Positions 7,935 to 15,097 of a stretch of 29,420 nt of DNA are shown one piece after another. Below the pieces are notes generated by a model. It saw only the letters and a program-made list of their open reading frames with translations. It was not told the origin of the DNA and ran no database searches. Origin of the DNA: CAZSBB01 sp964605235 (GTDB lineage Bacteria; Planctomycetota; Phycisphaerae; Phycisphaerales; Phycisphaeraceae). The number at the start of each line of letters is the position of its first letter. Positions within the stretch are counted from its first letter, which is position 1. The stretch lies in NCBI GenBank assembly GCA_964605235.1, contig CAZSBB010000056.1, positions 1-29,420 on the forward strand, read 5' to 3'. The position numbers were made by a program, and so were the translations under genes.

Positions 7935-7999
7935 GGGATAAAAAAGGGGATAAGTACATTATTTTATTAAAATAATGTACTTATCCCCTTTTTTATCCC
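7935..7999. repeat. Nearly perfect 65-bp AT-rich palindrome (32-bp arms); possible MITE and terminator
   Basis: Positions 7935-7966 and 7968-7999 are exact inverted copies, 32 of 32, around a single central base. The outer ends read GGGATAAAAAAGGGGATAAG and the centre is AT-rich, in sharp contrast to the surrounding GC-rich DNA. It lies 34 bp after the ileS stop. The CCCCTTTTTT at the end of each arm could act as a terminator on either strand. Similar A-run/GGGG-ended repeats occur dispersed in planctomycetes and other bacteria, sometimes linked to REP-associated Y1 transposases; that link is from general knowledge and no transposase is seen here. Confidence 0.85.
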
Positions 8000-8158
8000 A
8001 CGCAGCGCGCGTCATGGCTTGGCCCCTTGCACCTGCCCCGCCTCGGCCTCGCCCCCTACAACCCGCACAACCGCCACCACCCGCTTGGTAAGACATTTCC
8101 CTGTCAACCCGCGCCCAAGTTCCACCCGCTGGCGACCGATGGATGGGTGGGGTGTACC

Positions 8159-8593
8159 ATGACTTGCCCACTGGACATGCCGTTGCAAATCACCGAAATG
8201 CAGCCGACGGACTTCGCCGAGGTGATGGCCTTTGCCTCGGGCCATGACACCGCCGCCGCCGGCCCATTCGACGCCAGCGATGCCGCCACCCTCACCTACC
8301 TGCTTCAGCACAATCCCAATCTCAACCTCGTCGCCCGCCATGAGCGTCAGGTGGTCGGACTGATCCTCTGCGACCGCCTGCCCGACGGCAGTTACGCCCA
8401 TCAGATGCTGCTGGACCCCGGCCACCAGGTCGACGGCCTGCAAGCCCGCCTGCTCAACACCGCCATGCGCAAAATGCAGTCGCGCGGCATCCACAAGGTC
8501 CGCGTCGCCCCCGGCACCGCCCTGGCGGAAGACGCCTCCTTCTGGGACCAGCTCCACTGGGACGCCGACGGCCAACCCGGCGAAGCGGCGTAA
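8159..8593 (+). CDS. GNAT-like acetyltransferase-fold protein
   Basis: The 144-residue product looks like a small GNAT-family N-acetyltransferase. It opens with ITEMQPTDFAEVMAFA (beta1-alpha1), has NLNLVARHERQVVGLILCDR (beta2-beta3, the usual substrate-binding strands), then SYAHQMLLDPGHQVDGLQARLLNTAM where strand 4 and the CoA-binding helix normally lie, and GIHKVRVAPGTALAEDASFW for strand 5 onward. The canonical R/Q-x-x-G-x-G/A pyrophosphate loop is not clear (HQVDGLQ), so activity is uncertain. The ATG at 8159 is chosen because the family homology starts right after it; an alternative ATG is at 8177. The in-frame region before 8159 is Pro/His-rich and unlikely to be coding. It stands alone between the palindrome and a repeat. 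Confidence 0.7.
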   Translation: MTCPLDMPLQITEMQPTDFAEVMAFASGHDTAAAGPFDASDAATLTYLLQHNPNLNLVARHERQVVGLILCDRLPDGSYAHQMLLDPGHQVDGLQARLLNTAMRKMQSRGIHKVRVAPGTALAEDASFWDQLHWDADGQPGEAA

Positions 8594-8610
8594 GTACGCT
8601 GAAATACCTC

Positions 8611-8719
8611 ACCACAGAGACACAGAGAACACCGAGTGAAAACCCGGGAAGTCGAGAAGTTTTCCACTGGTTCAATGCACTCTGTGCCGATGGCTCGGTG
8701 ATCTCGGTGTCTCTGTGGT
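8611..8719. repeat. CACAGAG-type inverted repeat
   Basis: Arms 8611-8636 (ACCACAGAGACACAGAGAAC...) and 8694-8719 (...CTCGGTGTCTCTGTGGT) are inverted copies with 24 of 26 matches, separated by 57 bases. It belongs to the CACAGAG/CTCTGTG family of dispersed repeats common in planctomycetes, verrucomicrobia and some deltaproteobacteria. It sits between the GNAT gene and the kinase gene and could form a large cruciform or RNA hairpin. Confidence 0.8.
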
Positions 8720-8845
8720 CTGCAAGCTGTTGGGCGCAATGGCTCCCCCCCGGTTCCGATAGCTGCGTCGCTTTGTGACGACGAGCGCCCGCAGAATGTG
8801 TTGCGTCAACGCCACAACGCATTAATCCCCCGCTCCCGCCCGCCG

Positions 8846-9637
8846 ATGATTCGAGCAGAGATGTCGCCCACTCACGACAAAACGCTGACCTCCGCGCCGA
8901 CTGAATCGGCCGTCCAGCCGCCCGTTGATCCGCAACTGGCGCATGAGCTGTCGAACCTGCTCGATGGCTCGCTGCGCCAAGTCGGCCTGGCGGTGCGCCA
9001 GCTCAAGCGTCAACCCGATGCCGCGGCAGCGCCGGCCGATGATGCGGTGCTCGAACGCCTGGAAACCGCCGCCGCCGCGATGCAGCAGATGGTTCGCTTG
9101 CTGCACGAACGTCTGTCACCCCGCACCGCGCGAAGGTGGATGCAGGCGGTGACGCAGGAAACCGTGGGCGACACGCTGCGTCAGACCATGGCGTTGCTGC
9201 GACCGCAGTGTGAATTGATCCATGCGAAGCTGCAGATCGCGCTCGATGCCGCCGCCGCCGAGCTCCCCGCCGGGCCGCTGGGTCAGGTGGTGCTCAATGC
9301 GGTGCGCAACAGCCTGCGGGCGTTGGAAGCGGTGCCGGTTGCGGAGCGTCGCCTGCTGGTGGAAGTGATTCGTCGGCCGAACGATTACATGCTGGCGGTG
9401 CGCGATTCCGGCGTTGGTTTGCCTCGTGAATTGTGTGATGAAGCCGGCCGACTGCTGTTTGGCCGCACCAGTCATCCTGATGGCCATGGGCTGGGTTTGG
9501 CGTTGTGTGCGCAGCTCGCCCAGCAGGCCGGCGGAACGCTGGTGGTGCAGGCGTCGGACGATCCTGATTTCCCTGGGGCGCAGCTCGTGATGACCTTGCC
9601 GCTGCGTCTGGCTACCCGTGAGCAAGGAGGCTCCTGA
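8846..9637 (+). CDS. Cytoplasmic sensor-less histidine kinase
   Basis: The 263-residue protein has the HisKA and HATPase_c domains and nothing else. The H-box is QLAHELSNLLDGSLRQVGL with His33, the N-box is VVLNAVRNSLRALE, G1 is VRDSGVGLP and G2 is GHGLGLALCAQL. It has no TM segment and no PAS or GAF sensor domain, so it is soluble and must receive its signal through another protein. The stop codon overlaps the start of the response-regulator gene by one base (TGATG at 9635-9639). They form a two-gene operon and an obvious cognate pair, in the NtrB/NtrC style. The start could be 8846 or the ATG at 8861; an upstream GTG at 8798 is also in frame but its extension looks non-coding. Confidence 0.88.
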   Translation: MIRAEMSPTHDKTLTSAPTESAVQPPVDPQLAHELSNLLDGSLRQVGLAVRQLKRQPDAAAAPADDAVLERLETAAAAMQQMVRLLHERLSPRTARRWMQAVTQETVGDTLRQTMALLRPQCELIHAKLQIALDAAAAELPAGPLGQVVLNAVRNSLRALEAVPVAERRLLVEVIRRPNDYMLAVRDSGVGLPRELCDEAGRLLFGRTSHPDGHGLGLALCAQLAQQAGGTLVVQASDDPDFPGAQLVMTLPLRLATREQGGS

Positions 9638-11145
9638 TGTCGGTGGAAACGCTGACCCCACCCGCAACTGTCGCCGAGCAGGCGGCCGTGCGCGTGATGA
9701 TTGTCGATGACGACCCGATCGTCGCGGACAGCTTAAGCGAGCTGCTGCAGGAGATGGGTCACACTTGCTGCACGGCCGGCGACGGCAACGAAGCGCTGAG
9801 CCTGCTGGATGACGCCGCCGGGGCGCATGGCCAGCCGCCGGTGGGGTTGGTGATCGCCGACGTGAACATGCCGCGCTGTGACGGGTTGGAATTGCTCAAG
9901 CGCATCCGCAAGAAGCACCCGGCCGTGGCGCTGATCATCATCACCGGCTTCGGCAAAATCGAAGCCGCGGTGGAAGCGATTCGGCTGGGCGCGGTGGACT
10001 ACCTGACCAAGCCGGTGGTCGATGACGAGCTGCGGATTGCCGTGGGCAAGGCGTTGCAGCAACACGCCCTGCTGGCGGAAAACCAGACGCTGCGCAATCA
10101 ACTGACCGAACGCTACGGCCTGGACAACATCATCGGCGGTGACTACCGCATGCAGCGCGTCTTCGACCTGATCGAAGCCGTCGCCGCCAGCCGCACCACC
10201 GTATTGATCGAAGGCGAATCCGGCACCGGCAAGAGCATGGTCGCCCGCGCGGTGCATACGCGCAGCGAGCGCTCGGCTGGGCCTTTCGTCACCTTTTCCT
10301 GTGGCGCCATTCCCGAAACCCTGCTCGAAAGCGAGTTGTTCGGCCACACCAAGGGCGCCTTCACCGGCGCTGCCGCCGACAAGGAAGGGCGCATCCTCGC
10401 CGCCGACGGGGGCACGCTGTTCATTGATGAAATCAACAGCGCCACGCCTGCCCTGCAACTGAAACTGCTGCGGGTGCTGCAGGAACGCCAGTTCGAACCG
10501 GTCGGCTCCACGCGCACGGTCAACGTCAATGTGCGGTTCATCCTCGCCACCAATCAGCGGCTGCTGGACCTGGTGCAGCAAGGCCAGTTCCGTGAGGACC
10601 TGTACTACCGCATCAACGTGGTGAACATCCAGTTGCCTTCGCTCCGGCAGCGTCTGGGTGATGTCCCGGTGCTGGCGCGGCATTTCCTGGAGCGGTTCTG
10701 CCGCGAGCTGGGCCGGACCGTGGCGGGGTTCACTGACGAAGCGATGGAAGCGCTGCGGCGTCACGATTGGCCGGGCAACGTGCGCGAGCTGGAAAACGCC
10801 ATCGAGCGCGCGGTGGTGCTGTGCCGCCGGCCGGTGGTGGACGTGACGGATCTGCCCGACCCCGTGCGCACCAGCCATGAGGGTCGCCCCAGTGATTCAC
10901 CGCACCCGCGCAACCACACGCCGATGGCCAGTGGCGACGGCAACGCCCTGCTGCCCGCGCTCGCCAATGGCTGGACGCCGATGCCTTTGGAGCAGGCGCT
11001 GGCGGAGCCGGAGCGCTTGATCCTTGCCGCGGCGCTGCGCGCCAATCACTGGAACCGCCAGGAAACCGCCCGGCAACTGAACATCAACCGAACCACGCTG
11101 TACAAGAAGATCAAACAGTTCGGGCTGGAAGGTGAAGCGCCGTGA
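9637..11145 (+). CDS. NtrC-family sigma-54-dependent response regulator
   Basis: The 502-residue protein has three domains. The receiver (residues ~18-130) has the acidic pocket DDD 24-26, phospho-acceptor Asp75 (VIADVNMP), Thr103 and Lys125. The AAA+ sigma-54 interaction domain (~160-395) has Walker A GESGTGKS (193-200), the GAFTGA loop (240-245) that touches sigma-54, Walker B TLFIDEIN (260-267) and the FREDLYYRINV region. The Fis-type helix-turn-helix is at the C-terminus (NRQETARQLNINRTTLYKKI). It should activate RpoN promoters when phosphorylated by the kinase encoded just upstream. A strong AAGGAGG ribosome site sits inside the end of the kinase gene, which suggests coupled translation. 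The target genes are not identifiable here. Confidence 0.96.
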   Translation: MSVETLTPPATVAEQAAVRVMIVDDDPIVADSLSELLQEMGHTCCTAGDGNEALSLLDDAAGAHGQPPVGLVIADVNMPRCDGLELLKRIRKKHPAVALIIITGFGKIEAAVEAIRLGAVDYLTKPVVDDELRIAVGKALQQHALLAENQTLRNQLTERYGLDNIIGGDYRMQRVFDLIEAVAASRTTVLIEGESGTGKSMVARAVHTRSERSAGPFVTFSCGAIPETLLESELFGHTKGAFTGAAADKEGRILAADGGTLFIDEINSATPALQLKLLRVLQERQFEPVGSTRTVNVNVRFILATNQRLLDLVQQGQFREDLYYRINVVNIQLPSLRQRLGDVPVLARHFLERFCRELGRTVAGFTDEAMEALRRHDWPGNVRELENAIERAVVLCRRPVVDVTDLPDPVRTSHEGRPSDSPHPRNHTPMASGDGNALLPALANGWTPMPLEQALAEPERLILAAALRANHWNRQETARQLNINRTTLYKKIKQFGLEGEAP

Positions 11146-11170
11146 ACGTGTTTTCGTGGGGTGTTGTTTT

Positions 11171-11295
11171 GCCACAGATGAACACAGATAAGCAGTGAGA
11201 GAGATAAGACAGGGATAAGCAGCAGCAGTTGGGATGAGGTTTGATCGCCATCGTTCGGTTGCTTTTCTCTCTCTGTGTCTCTGTGTCTCCGTGAG
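11171..11295. repeat. CTGTG/CACAG repeat element (inverted copy of the one at 27635-27773)
   Basis: The left end is GCCACAGATGAACACAGATA with AGCAGTGAGAGAGATAAG after it; the right end is TTTTCTCTCTCTGTGTCTCTG followed by TGTCTCCGTGAG. The reverse complement of 27635-27773 has the same two ends in the same order (TTTGCCACAGATGAACACAG... and ...CTCTGTGTCTCTGTGAG). The whole interval between the response-regulator gene and the glycosidase-like gene (11146-11326) is therefore mostly repeat. No gene is seen in it. Confidence 0.75.
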
Positions 11296-11326
11296 AGAAC
11301 TACTTTCTGCTGTCAGCGCAACCCGC

Positions 11327-12748
11327 TCAAAAGTGCAGGGCGTAGAGTTCTGCTTTGAACAGGCTCAAGCGCAGGCGGACTTCCCGGCCGCGCAGGTGGG
11401 CGAGGGAGGTTTGGCCGCGCCAGCTCAGGGGTTGCTGCAGCGCATCGCCGGTGAGCGGGTCGGCGTCGGCGAGGGTGAAGCCGGGGATGGGTGTGCCTTC
11501 GGTCACGCTGTGGCCGGCGGCGCCGACGACTGGCGTTTCGATGAGTTCACCTTTCACGTAGCCGCTGTAGCGGGTGCGGTAGTTCAGCGCCAGCTCATCG
11601 CTTGCCAGCGTAAACGGCACGGTCCAGCACTGGCCATGGCCATCGGCGGTCAGGGACATGAAGCCGTCGGGCCGCAGCGTGCCACGGATTAGATACGGCT
11701 GACACTCGGCGAATTTCGCTTCCAGCTCGTTGTGCGCCAGATGGTCGAGGTGGAAGTAGAGCGACCACTCCCGCGCGTCGCCAGAGCCGGTGGTCAACAC
11801 CCCGCCGCAGGGATACAGCGAAGGAAACCGCGGCCGATGCCCGTCGGCGTCCACCCATGGCGTGCGCCCCATCGGGCGATGCCAGAGCACTTCATCCCGG
11901 CTGACCGCCAGATGCACTTTCACCACATCCGTGTGATGCTCGTACACCGCCAGTTGCATGACATACGCAGCCTCCGCGCCGGGCCAGGGTAGAAACCCGT
12001 TGCAGTAGTAATCCCAGTCCGGCGGATCGAGCGGGTTGGCTTCGATCACCGGCGTGGAAGGTGGGAAGTGGGTGAAGTCCGCCGACGCGCTGCGGTTGAC
12101 GCCGCGGCGCTGCATCCGGCCGTCGGCCTGACGGGTGTAGATGACATACTGGTTCGTGCGCGGGTTGTACCAGCCCACATCATCGGTGTCGGAATTGTTG
12201 CCCGGCAGAATCGGCTGCGGCAGTTGCGTGAAATGCAAGCCGTCGGCAGACACCGCGCCCAGCACCCCCGCCTTGCCGCCGGGGGCGACCATCTTGTAGC
12301 GCTGGTCAGCATCGGCGGAGGGATCAACGAACACGTAACCCTCGGGGCCGAGGATCAGGTTGTTGTCCCTGGAGCCAGCGAACTCGCGCAGGTGGAACTT
12401 CGGCTTGCGCCACGTCACGCCGTCGTCGGACTCCGCATGACACTGGCGCATGAGCACCGGCCAGCGCGGGTTGCCGCTGCGCGACATGGCGGTGTACCAG
12501 CAGCGGAAGCGTCCCTGGTCGTAAAGGAAGTTGGCGAACCCGATGCCGAGTTGTTCGTGCGGATTGCCCGGGTCGGCCGCGAGCACCGGGGTGTAGTCGA
12601 GCGTGGGCTGGTGGACCTGCAGCCGAATGCCTTCGGGCATGCAGTAGCCATCACTGATCTTCCCGCGCCAGGCGCTGCCGTAGCCGGGGTCGATGCCCAT
12701 CCAGTCGATGAAAACCCATTTGCCCTGGCCAAAGCGGTAGTGACGCAT
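11327..12748 (-). CDS. Five-bladed beta-propeller glycoside hydrolase-like protein
   Basis: The 473-residue protein reads as a GH32/GH43/GH62-type beta-propeller. It has repeated blade-like segments with aromatic and acidic residues: FLYDQGRFRCWYTAM, ESDDGVTWRKPKF, GAVSADGLHFTQLPQPIL, DVGWYNPRTNQYVIYTRQ and AVSRDEVLWHRP. The phrases 'SADGLHFTQ' and 'SDDGVTWRKP' are the typical propeller strand motif of this group. There is no signal peptide, so it should be intracellular. Family and substrate cannot be fixed from sequence; it may act on or merely bind a plant or algal polysaccharide fragment. The ATG at 12748 has GGAG 8 bases upstream. It is divergent from a prepilin-like gene and lies near a GntR/LacI hybrid regulator, as in carbohydrate-utilisation loci. 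Confidence 0.75.
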   Translation of the reverse strand: MRHYRFGQGKWVFIDWMGIDPGYGSAWRGKISDGYCMPEGIRLQVHQPTLDYTPVLAADPGNPHEQLGIGFANFLYDQGRFRCWYTAMSRSGNPRWPVLMRQCHAESDDGVTWRKPKFHLREFAGSRDNNLILGPEGYVFVDPSADADQRYKMVAPGGKAGVLGAVSADGLHFTQLPQPILPGNNSDTDDVGWYNPRTNQYVIYTRQADGRMQRRGVNRSASADFTHFPPSTPVIEANPLDPPDWDYYCNGFLPWPGAEAAYVMQLAVYEHHTDVVKVHLAVSRDEVLWHRPMGRTPWVDADGHRPRFPSLYPCGGVLTTGSGDAREWSLYFHLDHLAHNELEAKFAECQPYLIRGTLRPDGFMSLTADGHGQCWTVPFTLASDELALNYRTRYSGYVKGELIETPVVGAAGHSVTEGTPIPGFTLADADPLTGDALQQPLSWRGQTSLAHLRGREVRLRLSLFKAELYALHF

Positions 12749-12775
12749 GGTGATTGCTCCATATAGCTGCAGAAT

Positions 12776-12804
12776 ATGATAAAGCAATACAAGTTATCCG
12801 GCAA
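12776..12804 (-). promoter_or_regulatory. Predicted sigma-70 promoter of the glycosidase-like gene (TTGCCG-17-TATCAT)
   Basis: On the minus strand the -35 TTGCCG is at 12804-12799 and the -10 TATCAT at 12781-12776, with a 17-base spacer. The expected start of transcription near 12769 gives a leader of about 20 bases that includes the GGAG ribosome site before ATG 12748. The palindrome at 12778-12798 fills the spacer and enters the -10. Confidence 0.5.
12778..12798. promoter_or_regulatory. Operator-like palindrome GATAA-N11-TTATC
   Basis: GATAA at 12778-12782 is mirrored by TTATC at 12794-12798. It covers the spacer and part of the -10 of the predicted minus-strand promoter, the position expected for a repressor site. 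The likely binder, by position, is the GntR-LacI hybrid encoded at 13926-15065; this is inference. Confidence 0.4.
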
Positions 12805-12830
12805 ATCTACGATGAATTGTCGATATTCGC

Positions 12831-12860
12831 TTGATTTCACTGATTAATTTGTTTTATATT
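12831..12860 (+). promoter_or_regulatory. Predicted sigma-70 promoter of the prepilin-like gene (TTGATT-18-TATATT)
   Basis: TTGATT at 12831-12836 and TATATT at 12855-12860 are separated by 18 bases in an AT-rich stretch. The start of transcription would fall near 12867, giving a leader of about 18 bases with AGGAG before the ATG at 12885. Confidence 0.45.
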
Positions 12861-12884
12861 GTTTTGAAATTCAGGAGACGCGCG

Positions 12885-13778
12885 ATGATGCAGCATGAAC
12901 GCCTGCCGGGTGAGTCACTGTGGAATTCCCTGGTTTCCAACGCGGCCGATCGTCATCAGCGCCCTGCCGCGTGGCGTGGTTTCACGCTCATCGAACTGCT
13001 GGTGGTCATCTCCATCATCAGTCTGCTGGTGGCGATCCTGCTGCCCGCGCTCGCCAAAGCCCGCCATGCTGCCCAGACCACGCAGTGCGCCAGCAACCTG
13101 CGGCAAATCGGCATCGTCAGCGGCGCTTACGCCAACGATTGGAACAATTCCTGTCTCGACTGGCGCGGGCCGATCAGCGCGTCGGACGCCACCAACCTGT
13201 CGACCGTCTACATGCCCAGCTATGCCCGCGCCATCGCGCTGGAAACCGTCTGGCGTTACGCCAACCGCAACTTTGCCGTGCTGGAATGTCCCGGGCAGAC
13301 CGGCCGACGCACCGCGGCTCAGGAACCGGTCGGCTATGCTCCGCGCGGCGTGCTGCCGGGGTACATGATCAACAAACGTGTCTGGTCCGAATCAACCGCG
13401 CCCTGGCTGCTGACCATCGACCATTGGGTTCAACCCAGTGACAAGATTTACTGGATCGACGGAGGCCAGCAGCTCACCTGCAACTTCGCGGCCGGCACGG
13501 TCACCGGCGTCACCAGCCTGCAGTATCGCCCGGTCAGCTTCAATGGCTACGCCGGCGCCAATGACGTCAACTTCACCAGCCCGGCCGCACGCCACGGCGG
13601 CAACGGCGAGGTCTTCAACGGCGGCGGCGCCAACGCGGTATTCTTTGATGGTCATGTGGTGTCCACCGAGTGGAGCAATCTCGTCGGCGTCCGGCACGAC
13701 ACCGGCCAATATGCCAATCACTGGAACCCGCGCGGCGACACCAGCACCGCCTCGCCACTGCCGTATCCGAAGTATTGA
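12885..13778 (+). CDS. Prepilin-type N-terminal cleavage/methylation protein (H-X-DG type)
   Basis: The 297-residue protein has a 32-residue leader ending in RG, then the type IV prepilin signature FTLIELLVVISIISLLVAIL (cleavage after Gly32, conserved Glu37 at mature position 5). After the hydrophobic helix come KARHAAQTTQCASNLRQIG and a long extracytoplasmic domain. The C-terminus has the RHGGNGEVFNGG...NAVFFDGHV segment, the 'H-X-DG' processing-associated motif found in large paralogous families in planctomycetes, lentisphaeres and verrucomicrobia. Such proteins are thought to be type II secretion or pseudopilin-like; their function is unproven. ATG ATG is preceded by AGGAG at 8 bases. It is divergent from the glycosidase-like gene and upstream of a sugar-type regulator, suggesting joint control. 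Confidence 0.9.
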   Translation: MMQHERLPGESLWNSLVSNAADRHQRPAAWRGFTLIELLVVISIISLLVAILLPALAKARHAAQTTQCASNLRQIGIVSGAYANDWNNSCLDWRGPISASDATNLSTVYMPSYARAIALETVWRYANRNFAVLECPGQTGRRTAAQEPVGYAPRGVLPGYMINKRVWSESTAPWLLTIDHWVQPSDKIYWIDGGQQLTCNFAAGTVTGVTSLQYRPVSFNGYAGANDVNFTSPAARHGGNGEVFNGGGANAVFFDGHVVSTEWSNLVGVRHDTGQYANHWNPRGDTSTASPLPYPKY

Positions 13779-13836
13779 GCGTGCCATCGCGTTTTGGTCA
13801 TCGCAGTTTGGGAGCTTCGGATTGATGTAGTTTGGT

Positions 13837-13902
13837 AGGTCCGGGCTGGCTTGGACACGAGTACACCCCGCGCCACGCAACTGTCCAGGCCCGTGCGGAC
13901 CT
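13837..13902. promoter_or_regulatory. 20-bp inverted repeat upstream of the GntR/LacI gene (operator or hairpin)
   Basis: AGGTCCGGGCTGGCTTGGAC at 13837-13856 is inverted at 13883-13902, GTCCAGGCCCGTGCGGACCT, with 16 of 20 positions pairing and 26 bases between. It ends 23 bp before the regulator's start codon. It could be an autoregulatory operator or a transcript hairpin at the end of the prepilin gene. No T-run follows, so a simple terminator is less likely. Confidence 0.45.
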
Positions 13903-13925
13903 GCATGAGATCTTTGGAGTTCATC

Positions 13926-15065
13926 GTGCCCATGCGTTCCCCAGCTCAACCGCTTCGCGCCCCCCAACGGGTTGAGCGTCAGATTCGCGCCCTGCTGGGC
14001 ACGCGCTGGCGCGCCGGCGAACGCCTGCCGCCGGTGCGCCTGCTGGCGGACATGCTCGGCGCGGGGCGCTCCGCCACCCATCAGGCGGTCAAAGCCCTGG
14101 TGCGCGACGGCCTGCTGGTGGCGCGGCCGAGCATCGGCACGCTGGTGTGTGAAGGGGTCGAGCCGGTGGATGATCCCAGCGCGCCGGCTGCGCAGGGTAT
14201 CGATGAACTGGCGCTGCGCCGCCGGCAGGTGGTGATTCTGCACGCGCACTTTGAGCCGCGCGTCGTGGCGCTGGCGCACAACTTGTGCGATCAGCTCAAT
14301 CGGCAGGGCTTCACCGCCAGCACGCGGCGTTACAACATCTGGCATCAGCAGGAGCAGATCGCCGCGGCCGGCAGCGCTGACGCCCTGGTGCTCATCTCCC
14401 CCAACGACAGTCAGCCGATCGACACGCCCGCGCGGCAGCATCTGCTGGTGGTCACCAGCGCCGGCAGTCCCGCCATCCTGCGCGAGACCGGCTACGACGT
14501 GGTGAATGTCGACAGCCAACAAGGCGGCCTGCTGGCGGGACGACGCCTGCGCTGCCTGTCGGCCGAGGAAATCTGTTTCGTCGGCGTCAAGGGCGCTGCC
14601 GATCAGTTCCTCGATCACATCAGCGCCCAGCGGCTGCACGGCTTCGAGCTGGGCTTGGGTTTCCCGCTGCCGCGTACGCAGGTGATGGCGGCAACGTCCT
14701 ACACGCTCGAGCACGGCGCGGAGATCGTGCCGCAGCTTGCGGCGCGGCAGCCCGAGCCGCGCGGCGTGTTCTGCGCCTCGGATGAGCTGGCGATGGGCGT
14801 CGCCATCGGCGCCCTGGGCGCGGGTCGCAAAGCCGGCCGGGATTTCCAGCTCATCGGTTTCGACGGCCAGGAACGCGGCCGGCTGATGCACGGCGGGCCG
14901 CTCTCGACCATCATGCTGCCCTGGGCAGCGCTGGCGACCACCGCCGCCGAATTGCTCCTGGCCCGTCAGCGTGAACCCCAGCGCCCCAGCACCCGCGTCA
15001 CCCTCGGCTGCAGCTTCTTTGCCGGCGCCACCACTGCCGAGCACACCGGCCAGGCTGTTAAATAG
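13926..15065 (+). CDS. GntR-LacI hybrid transcriptional regulator (AraR-like architecture)
   Basis: The 379-residue protein combines an N-terminal GntR-type winged helix (residues ~15-80; QIRALLGTRWRAGERLPPVR, LLADMLGAGRSATHQAVKAL, VRDGLLVARPSIGTLV) with a C-terminal periplasmic-binding-protein-like sensor of the LacI/GalR type. The sensor includes VVTSAGSPAILRETGYDVVN, DSQQGGLLAGRRL, VFCASDELAMGVAIGAL and FQLIGFDGQE. The same architecture is seen in AraR of Bacillus and is frequent in planctomycetes and lentisphaeres near sugar genes. It is likely a sugar-responsive repressor of the neighbouring glycosidase-like and prepilin-like genes. GTG at 13926 lies 6 bases after GGAG; ATG at 13932 is an alternative start. 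Confidence 0.92.
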   Translation: MPMRSPAQPLRAPQRVERQIRALLGTRWRAGERLPPVRLLADMLGAGRSATHQAVKALVRDGLLVARPSIGTLVCEGVEPVDDPSAPAAQGIDELALRRRQVVILHAHFEPRVVALAHNLCDQLNRQGFTASTRRYNIWHQQEQIAAAGSADALVLISPNDSQPIDTPARQHLLVVTSAGSPAILRETGYDVVNVDSQQGGLLAGRRLRCLSAEEICFVGVKGAADQFLDHISAQRLHGFELGLGFPLPRTQVMAATSYTLEHGAEIVPQLAARQPEPRGVFCASDELAMGVAIGALGAGRKAGRDFQLIGFDGQERGRLMHGGPLSTIMLPWAALATTAAELLLARQREPQRPSTRVTLGCSFFAGATTAEHTGQAVK

Positions 15066-15097
15066 CGGGCCAGGACCAATATTGTCAGTCCGGGAGG

